In this document: piece after piece, positions 19,546 to 31,619 of the stretch
Layout of the letters: the number at the start of each line of letters is the position of its first letter
Numbering within the stretch: the stretch's first letter is position 1
From: Tepidicella baoligensis
GTDB taxonomy: Bacteria > Pseudomonadota > Gammaproteobacteria > Burkholderiales > Burkholderiaceae_C
Assembly (NCBI RefSeq): GCF_013432195.1
Contig: NZ_JACCDB010000011.1
Span: forward strand, 1-64,000
Direction: 5' to 3'
Length of the DNA stretch: 64,000 nucleotides
Made by a program: the position numbers and the translations under genes
The notes under the pieces: generated by a model
Seen by the model: the letters and a program-made list of their open reading frames with translations, nothing else
What the model was told of the DNA's origin: nothing
Database searches by the model: none

Positions 19546-20001
19546 GCGCTCTTCGCGCTCTTTGCGGCGCTGTGCCAGCTCTTCCTCCTGGCGACGCAGG
19601 AGTTCGGCTTGGCGACGGGCTTCCTCTTCGCGGCGAGCCAGCTCGTCGTCGTCGATCACAGCCGCCGAAGCAGGCGTTTCGGGGGTGATCACGGGCTCGT
19701 CGTCACGCTTGATGAAGGTGCGCTTCTTGCGCACTTCCACCTGAATCGTGCGGGCACGCCCCGACGCATCCGCCTGTTTGATCTCGGTGGTGGACTTTTT
19801 GGTCAGGGTGATCTTCTTGCGCTCGCCGCTGGCGGTTCCATGGCTGGCCTTCAGGTAGTTGAGCAACCGCTGCTTGTCGGACTCCGAAATCGGGTCCGAA
19901 CCAGCATGCTTGTGCACACCCGCACTGGCCAGTTGTTCCAGCAACAAGGAGGTGGGTTTATTCAGTTCAGCGGCGAATTCTGCGACGGTATTGCTTGACA
20001 T
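19465..20001 (-). CDS. infB: IF-2 N-terminal segment, ending at an in-frame stop
   Basis: 178-aa N-terminal part of infB. It has the first IF2_N domain ([20 protein letters not shown] onward, to about residue 55), the [17 protein letters not shown] segment, a basic region and the beginning of the Glu/Arg/Ala coiled linker. It stops at the first repeat-borne TAA. Start chosen at MSSNTVAEF. The nusA stop lies 29 nt upstream. In relatives this continues without a break into the GTPase part. Here it would make a free N-terminal peptide unless the stops are read through. Confidence 0.85.
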   Translation of the reverse strand: MSSNTVAEFAAELNKPTSLLLEQLASAGVHKHAGSDPISESDKQRLLNYLKASHGTASGERKKITLTKKSTTEIKQADASGRARTIQVEVRKKRTFIKRDDEPVITPETPASAAVIDDDELARREEEARRQAELLRRQEEELAQRRKEREEREEAEARAAAQAQREREEAEARAAAQA

Positions 20002-20030
20002 AGATGAATGACTCCGTATGGCCTCCGAGA

Positions 20031-21530
20031 TCACGATTGCGCTTTCACATCGTCACCGGTAAACCAGTGCTCGCGCGCTTTCATGATCAGGGCCGTCGCT
20101 TCTTCGGTCGTCTGCCCGGTGATTTCGGTGAGTTCGTCGGTGGCCAGGTCGGCCAGATCGTCTAGGGTGTGGACGCCGGCATCGGCCAGCTTGGCGATCA
20201 GATCCACGTTGAGGCCTTCTAGGTTGCGCAGATCCTGCGACACCTCCTCCACGCTCTCTTCCTTCGCGATTTCCATCGTCAGCAGCGCATCCTTGGCGCG
20301 GGCGCGCAATTCGTTGACGGTATCCTCATCGAACGATTCGATGTCCAGCATTTCCTGCAGTGGCACGTAGGCCACTTCTTCAAGGCTGGTGAAGCCCTCC
20401 TCGATCAGGATGTTGGCGATCTCTTCGTCCACATCCAGCTTGGCCATGAACAGGTTGCGGATCGCATTCGCCTCCTCCGCCTGCTTCTGGGCGGATTCGT
20501 CGGCGGTCATGATATTGATCTTCCAGCCGGTGAGGTCCGAAGCCAGGCGCACGTTCTGGCCGCCTCGGCCGATCGCGATGGCCAGGTTTTCCTCGTCCAC
20601 CACCACGTCCATGGCATGGCGCTCTTCGTCCACGACGATGGATTGCACATTGGCCGGCGCCAACGCACCGATCACGAACTGCGCCGGATCGTCACTCCAC
20701 AACACGATGTCCACCCGCTCGCCGGCGAGTTCATTGGTGACGGCGTTGACACGCGAGCCACGCACACCCACGCAGGTGCCGATGGGGTCTATGCGCTTGT
20801 CGTGGCTCAACACGGCGATCTTGGCGCGGGAGCCGGGGTCGCGGGCGCAGGACTTGATTTCGAGCAAACCCTGCTCGATTTCGGGCACTTCCTGGCGGAA
20901 GAGTTCGATCATGAACTCCGGCGCGGAGCGCGACAACAAAATCGGCGCACCGCGCAGGCTCAGATCGACGGTCATGATCATGGCGCGGACGCGATCACCG
21001 GGGCGGAAGTTCTCCTTCGGGATCATCTCGCTGCGCTTGAGCCGCCCCTCGACGCGGCCGCTCTCGACGATCACGTCACCCTTGTCCAGGCGCTTGACGG
21101 TGCCGACGAAGATTTTGTCGCCACGGCTCATGAAGTCATTGAGCAGCATTTCGCGCTCCGCATCGCGGATGCGCTGCAGGATCACCTGCTTGGCGGCCAT
21201 GGCACCGATACGGCCAATCGGCACGGATTCGATGCGCTTTTCGATGTACTGCCCCACCTGAATACCGGGGTGGTCCTCGACGGCATCGGAGTACATCTCC
21301 TCGGCATCGGGATTTTGCAGACCCGCCTCGTCGGGCACCACCAGCCAACGCCGGAAGGTTTCGTAGGCGCCGGTGTCCGGGTCGATGGAGACACGAATGT
21401 CCACCTCGCCCTTGTGCAGCTTCTTCGTGGCGGAAGCCAGTGCAGATTCCACCGCTGCGAGAACGACGTCACGTTCCACGTTCTTCTCGCGGGAGATCGC
21501 ATCGATCAACATCAACATTTCGCGGTTCAT
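20031..21530 (-). CDS. nusA: Transcription elongation/termination factor NusA
   Basis: 499-aa RNA-polymerase-binding factor affecting pausing, termination and antitermination. Domains in order: N-terminal polymerase-binding domain (1-125), S1 domain (about 135-200, [20 protein letters not shown]), KH1 and KH2 ([36 protein letters not shown]), and two acidic C-terminal repeats that bind the alpha subunit and other factors. Begins 1 nt after rimP. Confidence 0.97.
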   Translation of the reverse strand: MNREMLMLIDAISREKNVERDVVLAAVESALASATKKLHKGEVDIRVSIDPDTGAYETFRRWLVVPDEAGLQNPDAEEMYSDAVEDHPGIQVGQYIEKRIESVPIGRIGAMAAKQVILQRIRDAEREMLLNDFMSRGDKIFVGTVKRLDKGDVIVESGRVEGRLKRSEMIPKENFRPGDRVRAMIMTVDLSLRGAPILLSRSAPEFMIELFRQEVPEIEQGLLEIKSCARDPGSRAKIAVLSHDKRIDPIGTCVGVRGSRVNAVTNELAGERVDIVLWSDDPAQFVIGALAPANVQSIVVDEERHAMDVVVDEENLAIAIGRGGQNVRLASDLTGWKINIMTADESAQKQAEEANAIRNLFMAKLDVDEEIANILIEEGFTSLEEVAYVPLQEMLDIESFDEDTVNELRARAKDALLTMEIAKEESVEEVSQDLRNLEGLNVDLIAKLADAGVHTLDDLADLATDELTEITGQTTEEATALIMKAREHWFTGDDVKAQS

Positions 21531-21531
21531 T

Positions 21532-22158
21532 TCACTCGCCTGCCTTTCCAGTCTGCTGCGCTGTTATGGGGTTCATGTTGGGCGGCCGCAGCCCATCGGC
21601 GGCGCTGCGGCCTTTGAAGTTCACGATGGGGGCCAGCCTGGCCTCCCGGATTTCGTCGAGGTGAAAACCCAGCACATTCATGGGTACCGGCTTCGCTTTC
21701 TTGCTCACACGTTGCCCCGGCTTGGGTTCTGGCGCATCGCTCCAGACCAACTGCCAGCCGCCGTCGGGCGCACGCTCCAGCACACCACGAAATTTCTTGC
21801 GATTCGCAGCCATGCCGGCAGCAGCGGCTTCACCGATCGGCAGCTTCAGGGTGATATCCACCACCTCGCCGACGAAACGCTCGAAGTCTGCTTCGTGGCG
21901 CAAAGGCCGATCGATACCGGGCGACCCCACCTCCAGCCGCTTGTAATCGACATTTTCGACTTCCAGCAGGAACTGAAGCTGCCGGGTCACGCGCTCGCAA
22001 TCTTCGACCGTGACGAAACGCTGCTCAGGCACGGCCGGGTTCCATGGAAAGTCGATGGTGACGCGCAGCAACCCGCCGGCGGACCGTTCCAGATCCACCA
22101 GGTCGTAACCAAGGCCGGTCACCGTCTGCTCAAGAGTTTGCTGCCAGGACATGTCCAC
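21532..22158 (-). CDS. rimP: Ribosome maturation factor RimP
   Basis: 208-aa protein needed for 30S assembly. The family motifs [20 protein letters not shown], the [18 protein letters not shown] helix and [19 protein letters not shown] are present. The C-terminal SH3-like half is followed by an extra tail of about 25 residues. First gene of the rimP-nusA-infB-rbfA-truB-typA operon. A second ATG lies two codons downstream (MSWQQ). Confidence 0.95.
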   Translation of the reverse strand: MDMSWQQTLEQTVTGLGYDLVDLERSAGGLLRVTIDFPWNPAVPEQRFVTVEDCERVTRQLQFLLEVENVDYKRLEVGSPGIDRPLRHEADFERFVGEVVDITLKLPIGEAAAAGMAANRKKFRGVLERAPDGGWQLVWSDAPEPKPGQRVSKKAKPVPMNVLGFHLDEIREARLAPIVNFKGRSAADGLRPPNMNPITAQQTGKAGE

Positions 22159-22208
22159 CCATCAAGCTCTGCGAATGCCGCCTTCACAGAGCAAAAAACA
22201 GATCGACC

Positions 22209-22241
22209 AAAAAAAATGGGCCGGTGAAAACCCGCCCATTT
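22209..22241 (-). terminator. Terminator hairpin in the rimP leader (attenuator candidate)
   Basis: On the minus strand the stem AAATGGGC ... GCCCATTT with a 12-nt loop runs into eight T residues. It lies about 50 nt before the rimP ATG. No minus-strand gene exists upstream for it to terminate, since the neighbour is a divergent GST gene. Attenuator-type rimP leaders are known in other proteobacteria, so a role in controlling the operon is likely. Confidence 0.7.
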
Positions 22242-22256
22242 GGTCGTGAAGCACGC

Positions 22257-22285
22257 ATTGTAGCATCTTTGCGCGTGTGTTGCAG
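22257..22285 (-). promoter_or_regulatory. Promoter of the rimP-nusA-infB operon
   Basis: TACAAT (minus strand, 22262-22257) has a partial -35 CTGCAA (22285-22280) at 17 nt. The start would fall near 22250, so the transcript begins almost directly with the terminator hairpin. A further upstream promoter cannot be excluded. Confidence 0.45.
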
Positions 22286-22358
22286 CATTTTCCGTGCCCA
22301 AGGCTTTTGAAAAGTTTGCGTTAGCATGCTGGCCAGCCCATCAACCCGGTAGATTCAC

Positions 22359-23066
22359 ATGATCAACGTCTATTCCTGGCCCACGCCCAACGGCCACAAA
22401 GTGCACATCATGCTGGAGGAATGCGGCCAGAAGCTGGGCCGCGACTGGCAGGTACACCCGATCGACATCGGTGCTGGCGAGCAGTTCAGCCCCGAGTTTC
22501 TGCGCATCAGCCCGAACAACAAAATTCCCGCGCTTGTGGACAGCCAGGGACCGGATGGCCGACCGATTGCCCTGTTCGAATCGGGCGCCATCCTCATCTA
22601 CCTCGCGGCCAAGTTTGGCAAGCTGCTGCCCAAAACCGATCGGCAAAAGTTCGAGGTCCTCCAGTGGCTGATGTTCCAGGTCGGAGGCGTTGGCCCCATG
22701 CTCGGGCAGGCTCACCATTTCCGCGTTTACGCCCCGGAAAAGATCGAATACGCCATCAACCGCTACACCAACGAAGCCAAGCGGCTGTATGGTGTGATGA
22801 ACGAGCGCCTCAAGACGAGTCCTTATTTGGGAGGGCGCAGCTACAGCATCGCCGACATCGCCGTTTTTCCTTGGTTGCGCAGCTGGCAGAACCAGGGCAT
22901 CGACTGGGCCGATTACCCAGAGCTCAAGGCCTGGTTTGATCGGATCGCCGCGCGCCCAGCCGTCCAGCGTGGCGTGGCCGTCTTGGCCGACGCGCGCAAG
23001 CCCCTGACCGACGACAAGGCCCGGGAGGCGTTGTTCGGTCAGCAGCAGTATGGCAAGAAAAGATGA
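22359..23066 (+). CDS. Glutathione S-transferase family, disulfide-bond oxidoreductase (YghU/YfcG type)
   Basis: 235-aa cytosolic protein with an N-terminal thioredoxin-like GST domain (INVYSWPTPNGHKVHIMLEE; SPNNKIPALVD with the cis-proline; FESGAILIYLA glutathione-binding turn) and an all-helical C-terminal domain (YSIADIAVFPWL). The TPNGHKV segment is characteristic of the Nu-class enzymes YghU and YfcG, which reduce disulfides using glutathione. Substrate unknown. Divergent from rimP. Confidence 0.87.
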   Translation: MINVYSWPTPNGHKVHIMLEECGQKLGRDWQVHPIDIGAGEQFSPEFLRISPNNKIPALVDSQGPDGRPIALFESGAILIYLAAKFGKLLPKTDRQKFEVLQWLMFQVGGVGPMLGQAHHFRVYAPEKIEYAINRYTNEAKRLYGVMNERLKTSPYLGGRSYSIADIAVFPWLRSWQNQGIDWADYPELKAWFDRIAARPAVQRGVAVLADARKPLTDDKAREALFGQQQYGKKR

Positions 23067-23097
23067 CAACGGGGTCGGGCAGCCGGGATTGTGCGGC

Positions 23098-23103
23098 TAC
23101 AAT
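23098..23103 (+). promoter_or_regulatory. -10 element for tRNA-Pro
   Basis: TACAAT followed by the GC-rich discriminator GCGCCC lies 11 nt before the mature tRNA. Such a discriminator is typical of stringently controlled stable-RNA promoters. No good -35 is visible. Confidence 0.45.
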
Positions 23104-23114
23104 GCGCCCTGTGT

Positions 23115-23191
23115 CGGAGCGTAGCGCAGCCTGGTAGCGCATCTGCTTTGGGAGCAGAGGGTCGCGAGTTCGAATCCCGCCGCTCCGACCA
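23115..23191 (+). tRNA. tRNA-Pro (anticodon TGG)
   Basis: A 77-nt cloverleaf starts CGGAGCG and closes with CGCTCCG plus ACCA. The anticodon stem-loop is TCTGC-TTTGGGA-GCAGA, anticodon TGG, and the T loop is GTTCGAATC. All arms pair. Confidence 0.97.
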
Positions 23192-23216
23192 AGTTTTTTC
23201 CATCAAGCGCACAATC

Positions 23217-23239
23217 AAGGCCCATCCATTGGGCCTTTT
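23217..23239 (+). terminator. Terminator between tRNA-Pro and tRNA-Arg
   Basis: Perfect 7-bp stem AAGGCCC / GGGCCTT with a 7-nt loop, ending in TTTT. It follows tRNA-Pro by 25 nt, so the two tRNAs may be separate units or joined by read-through. Confidence 0.65.
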
Positions 23240-23253
23240 GTTTCTTGCAGCGA

Positions 23254-23330
<77 letters not shown>

Positions 23331-23351
23331 CTTGGGTTCACCTGTACCGCC

Positions 23352-24170
23352 ATGACCGTCACGATCAAGGACGCAGCCGGCATCGAAGGCATGCGACTCG
23401 CCGGCCGACTCGCCAGCGAAGTGCTGGACTATCTCACCCCTTTCGTGCGCCCAGGCGTCACGACCAACGAGCTCGACCGTCTGGCCCATGACTACATCGT
23501 CAACGTCCAGCAGGCCACGCCCGCGCCGCTCAACTATGCTCCCAACGGCTACACCCCGTATCCCAAGAGCATCTGCACGTCGGTCAACCACGTCATCTGC
23601 CACGGCATTCCGAACGACAAACCCCTGAAGAAGGGTGACATCGTCAACATCGACATCACCGTGATCAAGAACGGCTGGCATGGCGACACGAGCCGCATGT
23701 TCATCGTGGGCGATGCCCCGCCTCCTGTACGTCGGCTCTGCACCGTCACCTATGAGGCGATGTGGAAAGGCATCGAGAAGGTACGCCCGGGCGTGCGCCT
23801 GGGCGACATCGGTTACGCCATCCAGCAGCATGCCGAGGCGGCAGGGTATTCGGTGGTGCGTGAATTCTGTGGCCACGGCATCGGCCAGAAGTTCCATGAG
23901 GACCCGCAAATCCTCCACTACGGCAAACCCGGCACAGGCATGACGATCGAGGCCGGCATGACCTTCACCATCGAGCCGATGATCAACCAGGGCCGGCGCG
24001 AGATTCGCGAAATGGGCGATGGCTGGACCATCGTCACCAAGGACCGCTCCCTCTCTGCCCAATGGGAACACACGGTGCTGTGCACGCCCACTGGCTACGA
24101 AATCTTGACCTGGTCGGCGGGTACCCCCCCTCCCCCCGCTTTCGTGCACACGCCGGCCACATCCGCCTGA
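23352..24170 (+). CDS. map: Methionine aminopeptidase type I
   Basis: Removes the initiator methionine from nascent proteins using two metal ions. The 272-aa pita-bread enzyme keeps all five ligands: Asp101 and Asp112 ([16 protein letters not shown]), His175 (GHGIG), Glu208 (TIEPM) and Glu239 (WEHTV), plus His84. The C-terminus carries about 20 extra Pro/Ala residues ([16 protein letters not shown]). It is followed by glnD after 11 nt. In enterobacteria map is divergent from rpsB and next to glnD, so this is a conserved neighbourhood. Confidence 0.97.
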   Translation: MTVTIKDAAGIEGMRLAGRLASEVLDYLTPFVRPGVTTNELDRLAHDYIVNVQQATPAPLNYAPNGYTPYPKSICTSVNHVICHGIPNDKPLKKGDIVNIDITVIKNGWHGDTSRMFIVGDAPPPVRRLCTVTYEAMWKGIEKVRPGVRLGDIGYAIQQHAEAAGYSVVREFCGHGIGQKFHEDPQILHYGKPGTGMTIEAGMTFTIEPMINQGRREIREMGDGWTIVTKDRSLSAQWEHTVLCTPTGYEILTWSAGTPPPPAFVHTPATSA

Positions 24171-24181
24171 GACGTCAGCAT

Positions 24182-26842
24182 ATGGACGTCGTCACGCCTT
24201 CCGCGACGAACGCCTTGCGGCTTCAGTACCGCGAAGGCAAGGCGGCCATCCTGGAGCGACTCGCCCAACTCCATGGCGGCGCCCGAGCCATTCATGCGCT
24301 GCTGAGGCGCCTGAGCCGGCTGACCGATCAGACACTCAAGGCGCTGTGGCGGCAAGCCGGTCTGCCGTCGGGGTTTGCCTTGGTGGCGGTCGGAGGCTAC
24401 GGTCGTGGAGAACTGTTCCCCTATTCCGACGTGGATGTGCTGGTGCTGCTCCCCGAAAACGTCAGGCTGGAAGCATCGGCAGATATTCGGGCGGCGCTGG
24501 AGTGTTTCATCAGCCGGTGCTGGGATGCAGGGCTCGAAATCGGCTCCAGCGTGCGCACAGTCGATGAGTGCCTGGCCGAAGCCGGTGCCGACGTCACGGT
24601 CCAGACGGCGCTCCTCGAATGCCGTTGGATCGCTGGCCACCGCGCCCTGTTCGAGCAGCTGGCCCGGCGCGTGGGTGAATCGATCGACCCCAAGGCGTTC
24701 TGGCAAGCCAAAAAGCTGGAAATGCGCCAGCGGCACCAGAAATATGAGAACACCCCCTACGCCCTGGAGCCAAACTGCAAGGAGTCGCCTGGGGGATTGC
24801 GCGACCTGCAGATCGTTTTGTGGATTGCCAAGGCTGCCGGGCTGGGGGGCTCCTGGGACGAACTGGCCCAGCGCGGGCTGGCCACGCGGCTCGAGGTCCG
24901 CCAACTCAAGGCCAATGAAGCCTTTCTCAGCCTGGTGCGTGCCCGCTTGCATGCCCTCACCGGGCGGCGAGAAGATCGTCTGGTGTTCGACGTGCAGACG
25001 GCGCTGGCCGAATCCTTCGGCTACAAGGCCATCGTGGCCCCCGACACCAATGCCCGGATCGTCAGTGCGAAGAAGGCCCGTCGAGCCAGCGAGGCGCTGA
25101 TGCGCCGCTACTACTGGGCCGCCAAGGCCGTCACCCAGCTCAACCGGATCCTGCTGCTCAACATCCAGGAGCGCATGGCCAGCGACGAGCGCGGCGACCC
25201 CGTGCCCCTACAGCCCATCAACGAGCGCTTCGTGGAAAAAGCCGGCATGCTGGAAGTGGTCAGTGACGACTTGTACCTGCGCGAACCACAGGCCATCCTG
25301 GAAACGTTTCTGATCTACCAACGTACGCTGGGGATCAAGGGTTTGTCGGCCCGCACGCTGCGCGCGCTCTACAACGCCCGCCCGATCATGAACGCCGCTT
25401 TCCGGCGCGACCCGGTCAACCGCCAGACGTTCATGGCCATCCTGCAGCAGCCCGAGGGCATCACCCATGCCTTGCGGCTCATGAACGAAACCTCCGTGCT
25501 CGGGCGCTACCTCTGGGTGTTCCGCAACACCGTGGGACAAATGCAGCACGACCTGTTCCACGTCTATACCGTGGACCAACACATCCTGATGGTGCTGCGC
25601 AATGTGCGGCGCTTCTTCATCCCCGAGCACGCCCATGAATACCCGTTCTGCGCACAGCTGGCCGCTGGCTGGGACAAGCCGTGGCTGCTCTATGTGGCCG
25701 CGCTGTTCCATGACATTGCCAAGGGCCGGGGCGGGGACCATTCGACGCTGGGTGCGGCCGATGTGGCCACCTTTGCCAGACAACACGGCATAGCTCGCGC
25801 CGATGCCGAACTGATCCAGTTCCTCGTCGCCGAACACCTCACGATGAGCCGGATCGCACAAAAAGAAGACCTCAGCGACCCGGACGTCATCGCGGCCTTT
25901 GCCAGCCGGGTGGGCTCTGAACGCCGCCTGACGGGCTTGTACCTGCTGACCGTGGCCGACATCCGCGGCACCAGTCCCAAAGTGTGGAATGCCTGGAAAG
26001 GCAAGCTGCTCGAAGATCTCTACCGCGCCACCGTGCGGGTGCTGGGAGGCGCAGCCGCCGACCCCGGCGCCGAGATCGAGTCACGCAAGCGCGAAGCACT
26101 GGCCACCTTGGCCCTGCATGCCTTGCCTCACCAGGCCCACAAGCGTCTGTGGGATCAGCTCGACGTGAGCTATTTCATGCGCCACTCTGCCGACGAGATC
26201 GCCTGGCACACGCGGCATGTGACGCGGGCACTGTCGCAGGCGGATATGGCTGAGGGGGTCTCGGCCGTCGTGCGGGCACGCCGCTCGCTCGTGGGCGAGG
26301 GCTTGCAGGTACTCGTCTATGCTCGCGACGAAGCCGACCTGTTTGCCCGCATTTGCGGCTACTTCGATGCCGCCGGCTTCAGCATTCAAGACGCCAAAGT
26401 GCATACCACCCGCGACGGCTACGCCCTCGACACCTTTCAGGTCATCACGACCAGCCTGGCGGAACACCACCGGGAGCTGATAGCCCTGGTGGAAAACGAA
26501 CTGCCGGCCGCCATCACCACCTCAGGGCCGCTGCCTGCGCCGAGCCGCGCCCGCCTGTCGCGCCGGGTGCGCAGTTTTCCGGTCACCCCGCGCGTGGAGC
26601 TGCAACCCGACGACAAAGGCCAGCACTGGCTGCTCAGTGTATCGGCCAGTGACCGCAACGGCCTGCTCTACAGCATTGCCCGGGTACTGGCCCAGCATCA
26701 CGTCAACCTGCAACTGGCCAAGATCACTACCCTGGGCGAACGGGTGGAGGACACCTTCCTCATCAGCGGTCCCGGTCTGCACGACTACAAGCACCAGGCC
26801 CAGATGACCACCGATCTGCTCGCCGTGCTCGAAGGCCCCTGA
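24182..26842 (+). CDS. glnD: PII uridylyltransferase / uridylyl-removing enzyme
   Basis: Glutamine sensor that uridylylates PII proteins under nitrogen limitation and deuridylylates them when glutamine is high. The 886-aa protein has a nucleotidyltransferase domain with [18 protein letters not shown] (catalytic Asp83 and Asp85), a middle helical region, an HD domain at about residue 510 ([14 protein letters not shown]) for deuridylylation, and two C-terminal ACT domains (about 700-780 and 810-886) for glutamine binding. The frame extends into map, but [16 protein letters not shown] at 24182 fits the family and the spacing. Confidence 0.96.
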   Translation: MDVVTPSATNALRLQYREGKAAILERLAQLHGGARAIHALLRRLSRLTDQTLKALWRQAGLPSGFALVAVGGYGRGELFPYSDVDVLVLLPENVRLEASADIRAALECFISRCWDAGLEIGSSVRTVDECLAEAGADVTVQTALLECRWIAGHRALFEQLARRVGESIDPKAFWQAKKLEMRQRHQKYENTPYALEPNCKESPGGLRDLQIVLWIAKAAGLGGSWDELAQRGLATRLEVRQLKANEAFLSLVRARLHALTGRREDRLVFDVQTALAESFGYKAIVAPDTNARIVSAKKARRASEALMRRYYWAAKAVTQLNRILLLNIQERMASDERGDPVPLQPINERFVEKAGMLEVVSDDLYLREPQAILETFLIYQRTLGIKGLSARTLRALYNARPIMNAAFRRDPVNRQTFMAILQQPEGITHALRLMNETSVLGRYLWVFRNTVGQMQHDLFHVYTVDQHILMVLRNVRRFFIPEHAHEYPFCAQLAAGWDKPWLLYVAALFHDIAKGRGGDHSTLGAADVATFARQHGIARADAELIQFLVAEHLTMSRIAQKEDLSDPDVIAAFASRVGSERRLTGLYLLTVADIRGTSPKVWNAWKGKLLEDLYRATVRVLGGAAADPGAEIESRKREALATLALHALPHQAHKRLWDQLDVSYFMRHSADEIAWHTRHVTRALSQADMAEGVSAVVRARRSLVGEGLQVLVYARDEADLFARICGYFDAAGFSIQDAKVHTTRDGYALDTFQVITTSLAEHHRELIALVENELPAAITTSGPLPAPSRARLSRRVRSFPVTPRVELQPDDKGQHWLLSVSASDRNGLLYSIARVLAQHHVNLQLAKITTLGERVEDTFLISGPGLHDYKHQAQMTTDLLAVLEGP

Positions 26843-26928
26843 GGGATTTAGGGAATGCCCGGTATGTCGCCTGGGCATGGGGTGTTAAGGTGTATGGCCA
26901 ATCGCCATCACGGCAAAGGAGGTTTGCA

Positions 26929-27324
26929 ATGTCCCAACATACCCCAACCCCTCATGCCACTTCAGCATACCGATCGGTATCGCGCTCGCGGCTGTTGCTT
27001 TTTGTCTTGTCGGCGGTCATGCTTGTGGCCGCAGCGCTCATGCAGCGTCCTGCACAGGCTCAAGGCCCGGCCATTTTTCAAGGGGCCGATCTCCAACTCG
27101 GTGAAGAACTCATCAAGCAGCACCGCTGCGCCCAGTGCCATGCGGAAAAAGTCGGCGGTGATGGCAGTGCCATCTACCGCCCCTTGGGCGTGATCTCCAA
27201 CGCCGGGCTGCTGCGCGGCATGGTCGAGCAATGCAATTCGACGCTCAATTTCCAGATGTTTCCGGAAGAAGTCACCGCAGTGGCCGCCGTGCTGAACCGC
27301 GACCACTACCATTTCAACGATTGA
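26929..27324 (+). CDS. Small exported c-type cytochrome
   Basis: 131-aa protein with a Sec signal (hydrophobic 21-38, PAQAQ cleavage region) and one haem-binding motif, CAQCH, at residues 67-71. The likely distal ligand is a Met near the NFQMFPEE segment, and there is one further Cys in VEQCNST. A strong AAAGGAGG site sets the ATG at 26929. It would carry electrons in the periplasm, but partner and pathway are unknown. The stop directly abuts the convergent ligA stop. No other respiratory genes are nearby. Confidence 0.8.
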   Translation: MSQHTPTPHATSAYRSVSRSRLLLFVLSAVMLVAAALMQRPAQAQGPAIFQGADLQLGEELIKQHRCAQCHAEKVGGDGSAIYRPLGVISNAGLLRGMVEQCNSTLNFQMFPEEVTAVAAVLNRDHYHFND

Positions 27325-29475
<2,151 letters not shown>

Positions 29476-29498
29476 TTATGCGAAGGCAGTCCCTCGGA

Positions 29499-30521
29499 TC
29501 ATGCTCGCCACTGCTGGCGCGCTCGCTGGGCGAATCGGTTCGTGTAGGTGGCGTGGGGCTGCACGCTCTGCCATTCGACCGGCAGGCGCAGCCGCTCCAG
29601 CGCTCGCATCAGATTCAGTGCCGCGCCATCGGGCATGAGTCCATCGACGGCCAAAGATTCGCGTGACCGATGAAACATCCCCAGAAACAGCGAGCGGTCA
29701 CCGTGCATGAATGGCTCGGGCACATGCCGCATCAGGTCTGACGCTCCCGCCGTTCGCAGCCAGACCAGACTGCGAACGATTGCGCTCGTCAGCCCCTGCA
29801 CCACCTGGGGCTGGGCATCGATGAACGCCGTGGAGGCGCTCAAACAGGCACAGGCAACCGGGCCACCGAATACCTTTTCGGTATCCCGCAGGGTACGGGT
29901 ATCGGTCAACACACGCAGCACACCGGCCATTTCGAGCCGGGTGATGGCCGGATCGCCGTAGCACAACGCATCGACGGTGCCCGAATTGAGGGCGGCCATC
30001 GCCTGCACTGGGTTGGGCAGTTCGACGAACTGCACATCCGAAACCTTGAGCCCGGCACGCATCAGCACCCATTGAGCCACCCGCTCGGAAGCCGAGCCCA
30101 ATGCCGGGATGCCGATCTGTGCACCGACCAGATCCGACACCTCCTGCCCGGCCGGCATGTGTAGCGCCGAGATGCCGAGCACCTTTTGCGGTGAGCGGGA
30201 AAGAAGGACGAATGCCCGGTGCGGGCGGCCGGTGGCGTTGAGATAAAGCGTGCGCTCGAAGCTGCCCGCGAACACGCTGGTGCTCAGGCGGCCGACTGCC
30301 TCCAAGGTGCGGGTATCGGCAGGAACCGCAGACAGACTGACATTCAACCCTTCGGACTGGAAAAATCCCAGCCGCTGCGCCAGCACCAGGGGCAGCGACT
30401 GGATGCGGTCGATACCTTGAACCAGGATATCCACCGCAGCCGGTTGGGCCCTCGATGCCAGCAATGGGGGCAGCGTCAGGGATGCCGCCCCCAACAACCA
30501 GACACGTCGCGACAGTCGCAC
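29499..30521 (-). CDS. NMT1/SsuA-like periplasmic substrate-binding protein
   Basis: 340-aa solute-binding protein of the NMT1/THI5/SsuA superfamily. The signal sequence has a twin-arginine-like stretch (RLSRRVWLLGAASL). The mature part shows DRIQSLPLVLAQRLGFFQSEGLNV, a typical opening for aliphatic sulfonate, nitrate or pyrimidine-precursor receptors. An AGGAGGGG site sets the GTG start at 30521; the frame is open a further 26 codons upstream. No permease or ATPase lies beside it, so it is an orphan receptor and its ligand is unknown. Confidence 0.8.
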   Translation of the reverse strand: MRLSRRVWLLGAASLTLPPLLASRAQPAAVDILVQGIDRIQSLPLVLAQRLGFFQSEGLNVSLSAVPADTRTLEAVGRLSTSVFAGSFERTLYLNATGRPHRAFVLLSRSPQKVLGISALHMPAGQEVSDLVGAQIGIPALGSASERVAQWVLMRAGLKVSDVQFVELPNPVQAMAALNSGTVDALCYGDPAITRLEMAGVLRVLTDTRTLRDTEKVFGGPVACACLSASTAFIDAQPQVVQGLTSAIVRSLVWLRTAGASDLMRHVPEPFMHGDRSLFLGMFHRSRESLAVDGLMPDGAALNLMRALERLRLPVEWQSVQPHATYTNRFAQRARQQWRA

Positions 30522-30653
30522 CGCAATACCCCTCCTGCACGCCAGGCAGCCCCCCAGCCTTCTGGCCCAAGCATAGTCACACCCGGACCATCGCGCCACC
30601 CGGGCTGATCCCGAGCGGGTTAACGAGAATGGGGTGAACCCCTAGCTGCCGGC

Positions 30654-31250
30654 TCAGCGCCGATCGGCGTAGGCGTGGGCGATGGTGCCCAGATCCACAT
30701 ACTCCAGTTCGCTGCCAACGGGTACGCCCCGAGCCAAGCGGGTCACTTTGATGCCCTGGGAGCGGACCAGTTGCCCGATCACGTGGGCGGTGGCCTCGCC
30801 TTCGGCGGTGAAGCTGGTCGCGAGCACGACTTCGCGCACCGGCTCTGCCGCAACACCATCCGTGAGTCGGCGAATCAGTTTTTCCAGGCCGATGTCGTGC
30901 GGCCCGACGCCCCCGAGAGGGCTGAGCTTGCCCATGAGCACGAAATATCGGCCCCGGTAAATGCCCGTGCGTTCCAGGGCGGCTTGGTCGGCGGGCGTCT
31001 CGACGACGCAGAGCAACCCGCTGTCGCGTCCCGGATCGGCGCAGGTGTCGCAGATGTCGTCCTCGGTGAAGGTGTGACACAGCCGGCAGTGGCGGACTTC
31101 GGCGGTGGCCCGCAACAACGCTTGAGCCAGCTGTTCAGCCCCTTGGGGATCGTGTTGCAGCAGATGGTAGGCCATCCGGGATGCCGATTTCACACCGACA
31201 CCGGGCAGGCGCTGGAGCGCGGCGATGAGTTGGTCCAGCGCCCGGGCCAT
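30654..31250 (-). CDS. recR: Recombination mediator RecR
   Basis: 198-aa ring-forming protein of the RecFOR pathway that loads RecA at gaps. An N-terminal helix-hairpin-helix ([20 protein letters not shown]), a four-cysteine zinc finger (CRLCHTF...CDTCADPGR) and a Toprim domain ([18 protein letters not shown]) are all present. It forms the usual dnaX-ybaB-recR cluster with the two genes upstream. Confidence 0.96.
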   Translation of the reverse strand: MARALDQLIAALQRLPGVGVKSASRMAYHLLQHDPQGAEQLAQALLRATAEVRHCRLCHTFTEDDICDTCADPGRDSGLLCVVETPADQAALERTGIYRGRYFVLMGKLSPLGGVGPHDIGLEKLIRRLTDGVAAEPVREVVLATSFTAEGEATAHVIGQLVRSQGIKVTRLARGVPVGSELEYVDLGTIAHAYADRR

Positions 31251-31257
31251 GGCCGAC

Positions 31258-31590
31258 TCAGAAGGGAAGCTTCATGCCGCCGGGCAGGCCCGGCATGCCG
31301 GCGGTGATCTTGCCCATCTTTTCCTGGGTGGTTTCCTCGGCCTTGCGCACGGCCGCGTTGAAGGCGGCCGCTACCAGATCTTCCAGCATGTCTTTGTCCT
31401 CGGCCAGCAGGCTGGGGTCGATGGTCACGCGCTTGACGTCGTGCTTGCATGTCATGACCACCTTGACCAGCCCGGCACCGGACTCGCCGGTCACTTCGAT
31501 GGTTCCCAGCTCTTCCTGGGCTTTCTTGAGGTTCTCTTGCATGGCCTGGGCCTGTTTCATGAGGCCGGCCAGTTGTCCTTTGTTGAACAT
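31258..31590 (-). CDS. ybaB: YbaB/EbfC family nucleoid-associated protein
   Basis: 110-aa DNA-binding dimer of the EbfC family. The conserved [27 protein letters not shown] helix and the acidic/basic alternation with a Met/Gly/Pro-rich tail ([14 protein letters not shown]) are present. It lies between dnaX and recR as in most proteobacteria. Confidence 0.95.
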   Translation of the reverse strand: MFNKGQLAGLMKQAQAMQENLKKAQEELGTIEVTGESGAGLVKVVMTCKHDVKRVTIDPSLLAEDKDMLEDLVAAAFNAAVRKAEETTQEKMGKITAGMPGLPGGMKLPF

Positions 31591-31619
31591 GGGTATCCTT
31601 GTGTACGGGGTTACGGCGC

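Noticed and set aside
18130-19998. Plus-strand ORF of 622 codons across the infB repeat ([15 protein letters not shown] repeats)
   Set aside because: It stays open because TAA on the infB strand reads TTA (Leu) here. It has no ribosome site and no domain, and infB motifs lie on the other strand.
26855-26878. ATGCCC...GGGCAT inverted repeat between glnD and the cytochrome gene
   Set aside because: Six-base arms without a T tract; too weak to call a terminator or operator.
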